DNA of 6,930 bases. Origin: a bacterium (lineage in GTDB: Bacteria; Patescibacteria; Dojkabacteria; SC72). Where the stretch lies: contig JAKPKF010000170.1 in the NCBI GenBank assembly GCA_029553845.1, positions 1-6,930 of the forward strand. Direction: 5' to 3'. Position 1 is the first letter of the stretch; every line of letters begins with the position of its first letter. Both the position numbers and the translations under genes were made by a program. Below the pieces are notes generated by a model, which ran no database searches, was not told the DNA's origin, and saw only the letters and a program-made list of their open reading frames with translations. This document shows, piece by piece, positions 6,571 to 6,930 of this stretch.

Positions 6571-6654
6571 CTAAGTTGTAAAATCATTGGATAGTCCAAT
6601 GACAACACTCATGGCGGGGGAGTATAACTCCGCCAAACCCGAAGAACTAAGTTG
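6569..6654 (+). repeat. 10-base direct repeat in the capsid 3' region
   Basis: AACTAAGTTG occurs at 6569-6578, overlapping the last two bases of the capsid stop codon, and at 6645-6654, inside the loop of the third hairpin, 76 bases apart. The GTTG of either copy could pair with CAAC (6603-6606), so two mutually exclusive folds are possible. The first copy's pairing closes hairpin 1. Confidence 0.45.
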
Positions 6655-6708
6655 ACTCCACGGGTAAATGGGGGAAAACAAATTAGTTAATATTTTAGAA
6701 TTAATAAA
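6571..6708 (+). ncRNA. Multi-hairpin structured RNA-like region downstream of the capsid gene
   Basis: Three consecutive stems are visible. Hairpin 1: GTTG (6575-6578) with CAAC (6603-6606), a 5-base bulge, then an 8-bp perfect stem 6584-6591/6595-6602 with a 3-base TAG loop. Hairpin 2: TGGCG (6612-6616) with CGCCA (6631-6635), a GGG bulge, then GAGT/ACTC with an ATA loop. Hairpin 3: ACCCG (6637-6641) with CGGGT (6661-6665) around a 19-base loop. A purine run AATGGGGGAAAAC follows. The region is richer in G and C than the other spacers and carries no plausible open frame. It may be a 3' element of the capsid mRNA or a leader of the fibre gene. From memory, an RNA motif downstream of Mu-gpT-type capsid genes (Mu-gpT-DE) has been described from metagenomes; I cannot test whether this is a member. 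No tRNA-like signals are present. Confidence 0.55.
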
Positions 6709-6930
6709 ATGAGTGATAGATTTCATACAAAACAGGTTATAGACTGTGGAGGAGTTAAGGTAAATGGAGTTTCATTAGTAGCTAGCGAAGGCGGAGTTGC
6801 AGAGGCTGCACTAGCAGCAAATGCAGTTACAACAACTAAGATTAAGGACGGAAACGTTACTGCTGCTAAATTGGCAACCGATGCAGTAGAAACTGCTAAA
6901 ATTAAAAATGGAAACGTTACTGCTGCTAAA
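6709..6930 (+). CDS. Fibre-like repeat protein, N-terminal part (partial, runs off the window)
   Basis: Seventy-four codons are open to the window end, with no stop. The N-terminus, MSDRFHTKQVIDCGGVKVNGVSLV, looks like a short attachment segment. From about residue 37 it becomes near-repeats of AVTTTKIKDGNVTAAKLATD type with a 20-residue period. These repeats, in which Ala-Val-x-Thr-x-Lys-Ile is followed by x-x-Gly-x-Val, are common in trimeric phage fibre and head-fibre proteins and in related surface fibres, where they probably form an elongated beta-structured stalk. The ATG at 6709 follows an A/T leader (AATTAATAAA) with no Shine-Dalgarno. Placement directly after the capsid gene suggests a head fibre or other virion-exterior protein; a tail fibre is also possible. 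Host receptor or surface binding is inferred from the repeat class only. Confidence 0.7.
   Translation, partial: MSDRFHTKQVIDCGGVKVNGVSLVASEGGVAEAALAANAVTTTKIKDGNVTAAKLATDAVETAKIKNGNVTAAK
6850..6930 (+). repeat. 60-base coding repeat in the fibre-like gene
   Basis: A 21-base identical segment, GGAAACGTTACTGCTGCTAAA, minus minor surroundings, occurs at 6850-6870 and 6910-6930, 60 bases apart, matching the 20-residue protein repeat. The identity at DNA level, including third codon positions, suggests recent duplication or ongoing recombination of repeat units. The array continues past the window end, so its copy number is unknown. Confidence 0.75.

Noticed and set aside
6589..6602. A GGA codon followed by TAG at a hairpin tip, recalling the take-off site of T4 gene 60 translational bypassing, with capsid and fibre genes in the same frame.
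   Set aside because: The capsid frame already ends at TAA 6568-6570, and further in-frame stops at 6592, 6625 and 6688 separate it from the fibre ATG. There is no matching landing site or nascent-peptide signal.
6571..6708. tRNA or tRNA-like gene in the post-capsid gap.
   Set aside because: No T-loop GTTCRA-type sequence, no acceptor stem pairing and no cloverleaf arrangement.
1..6930. CRISPR array, insertion sequence, integrase or attachment site.
   Set aside because: No spaced identical repeats of the right size, no transposase or integrase coding sequence, and no terminal inverted repeats were seen.

Overview
The window looks like part of the head-morphogenesis (late structural) module of a tailed double-stranded DNA phage or prophage. 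All supported genes are on the + strand, tightly packed and AT-rich. The order is: 3' end of the large terminase, two small unrecognised proteins, a large portal protein, a small unrecognised helical protein, a scaffolding-type protein, a probable capsid decoration protein, the major capsid protein, and the start of a repeat-built fibre-like protein. This is the classic packaging-portal-scaffold-decoration-capsid order. The 793-aa portal is nearer in length to the large podovirus-type portals (P22, N4) than to the roughly 450-550 aa siphovirus portals. I cannot name the phage from sequence alone.

Host clues. Transcription signals look bacterial: TTGACA and TATAAT separated by 18 bases sit at 3962-3991, an exact match to the sigma-70-type consensus. 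That argues against an archaeal host and against the divergent Bacteroidota promoter type. Six of the seven visible gene starts have no Shine-Dalgarno sequence and begin after a short AT-rich leader. The exception, at 1052, has an extended Shine-Dalgarno match. None of the eight visible stop codons is TGA. The tetranucleotide GATC does not occur anywhere in the 6930 bases, which suggests pressure from a GATC-specific restriction or methylation system. The host cannot be fixed further.

Layout. 1-396 terminase C-terminus; 424-1071 and 1052-1282 overlapping unknown genes; candidate promoter 1257-1285; 1313-3694 portal; 3718-3972 small unknown; 3962-4090 consensus promoter plus a long 5'-leader hairpin; 4091-4981 scaffold; 5003-5542 decoration; 5569-6570 major capsid; 6571-6708 multi-hairpin RNA-like intergenic region; 6709 to the window end, fibre-like protein with 20-residue repeats. 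No stretch over 300 bases lacks a gene.

How it works together. Terminase would drive DNA through the portal into a procapsid built from major capsid protein around the scaffold, with the decoration protein added afterwards and the fibre-like protein probably on the head or tail exterior. The most notable non-coding content is in the only two intergenic gaps longer than 30 bases (118 and 138 bases). One lies just before the scaffold-decoration-capsid group and the other just after the capsid gene. Both fold into extended hairpins, and both carry a short direct repeat whose first copy overlaps the upstream stop codon. They probably set expression of the capsid genes.
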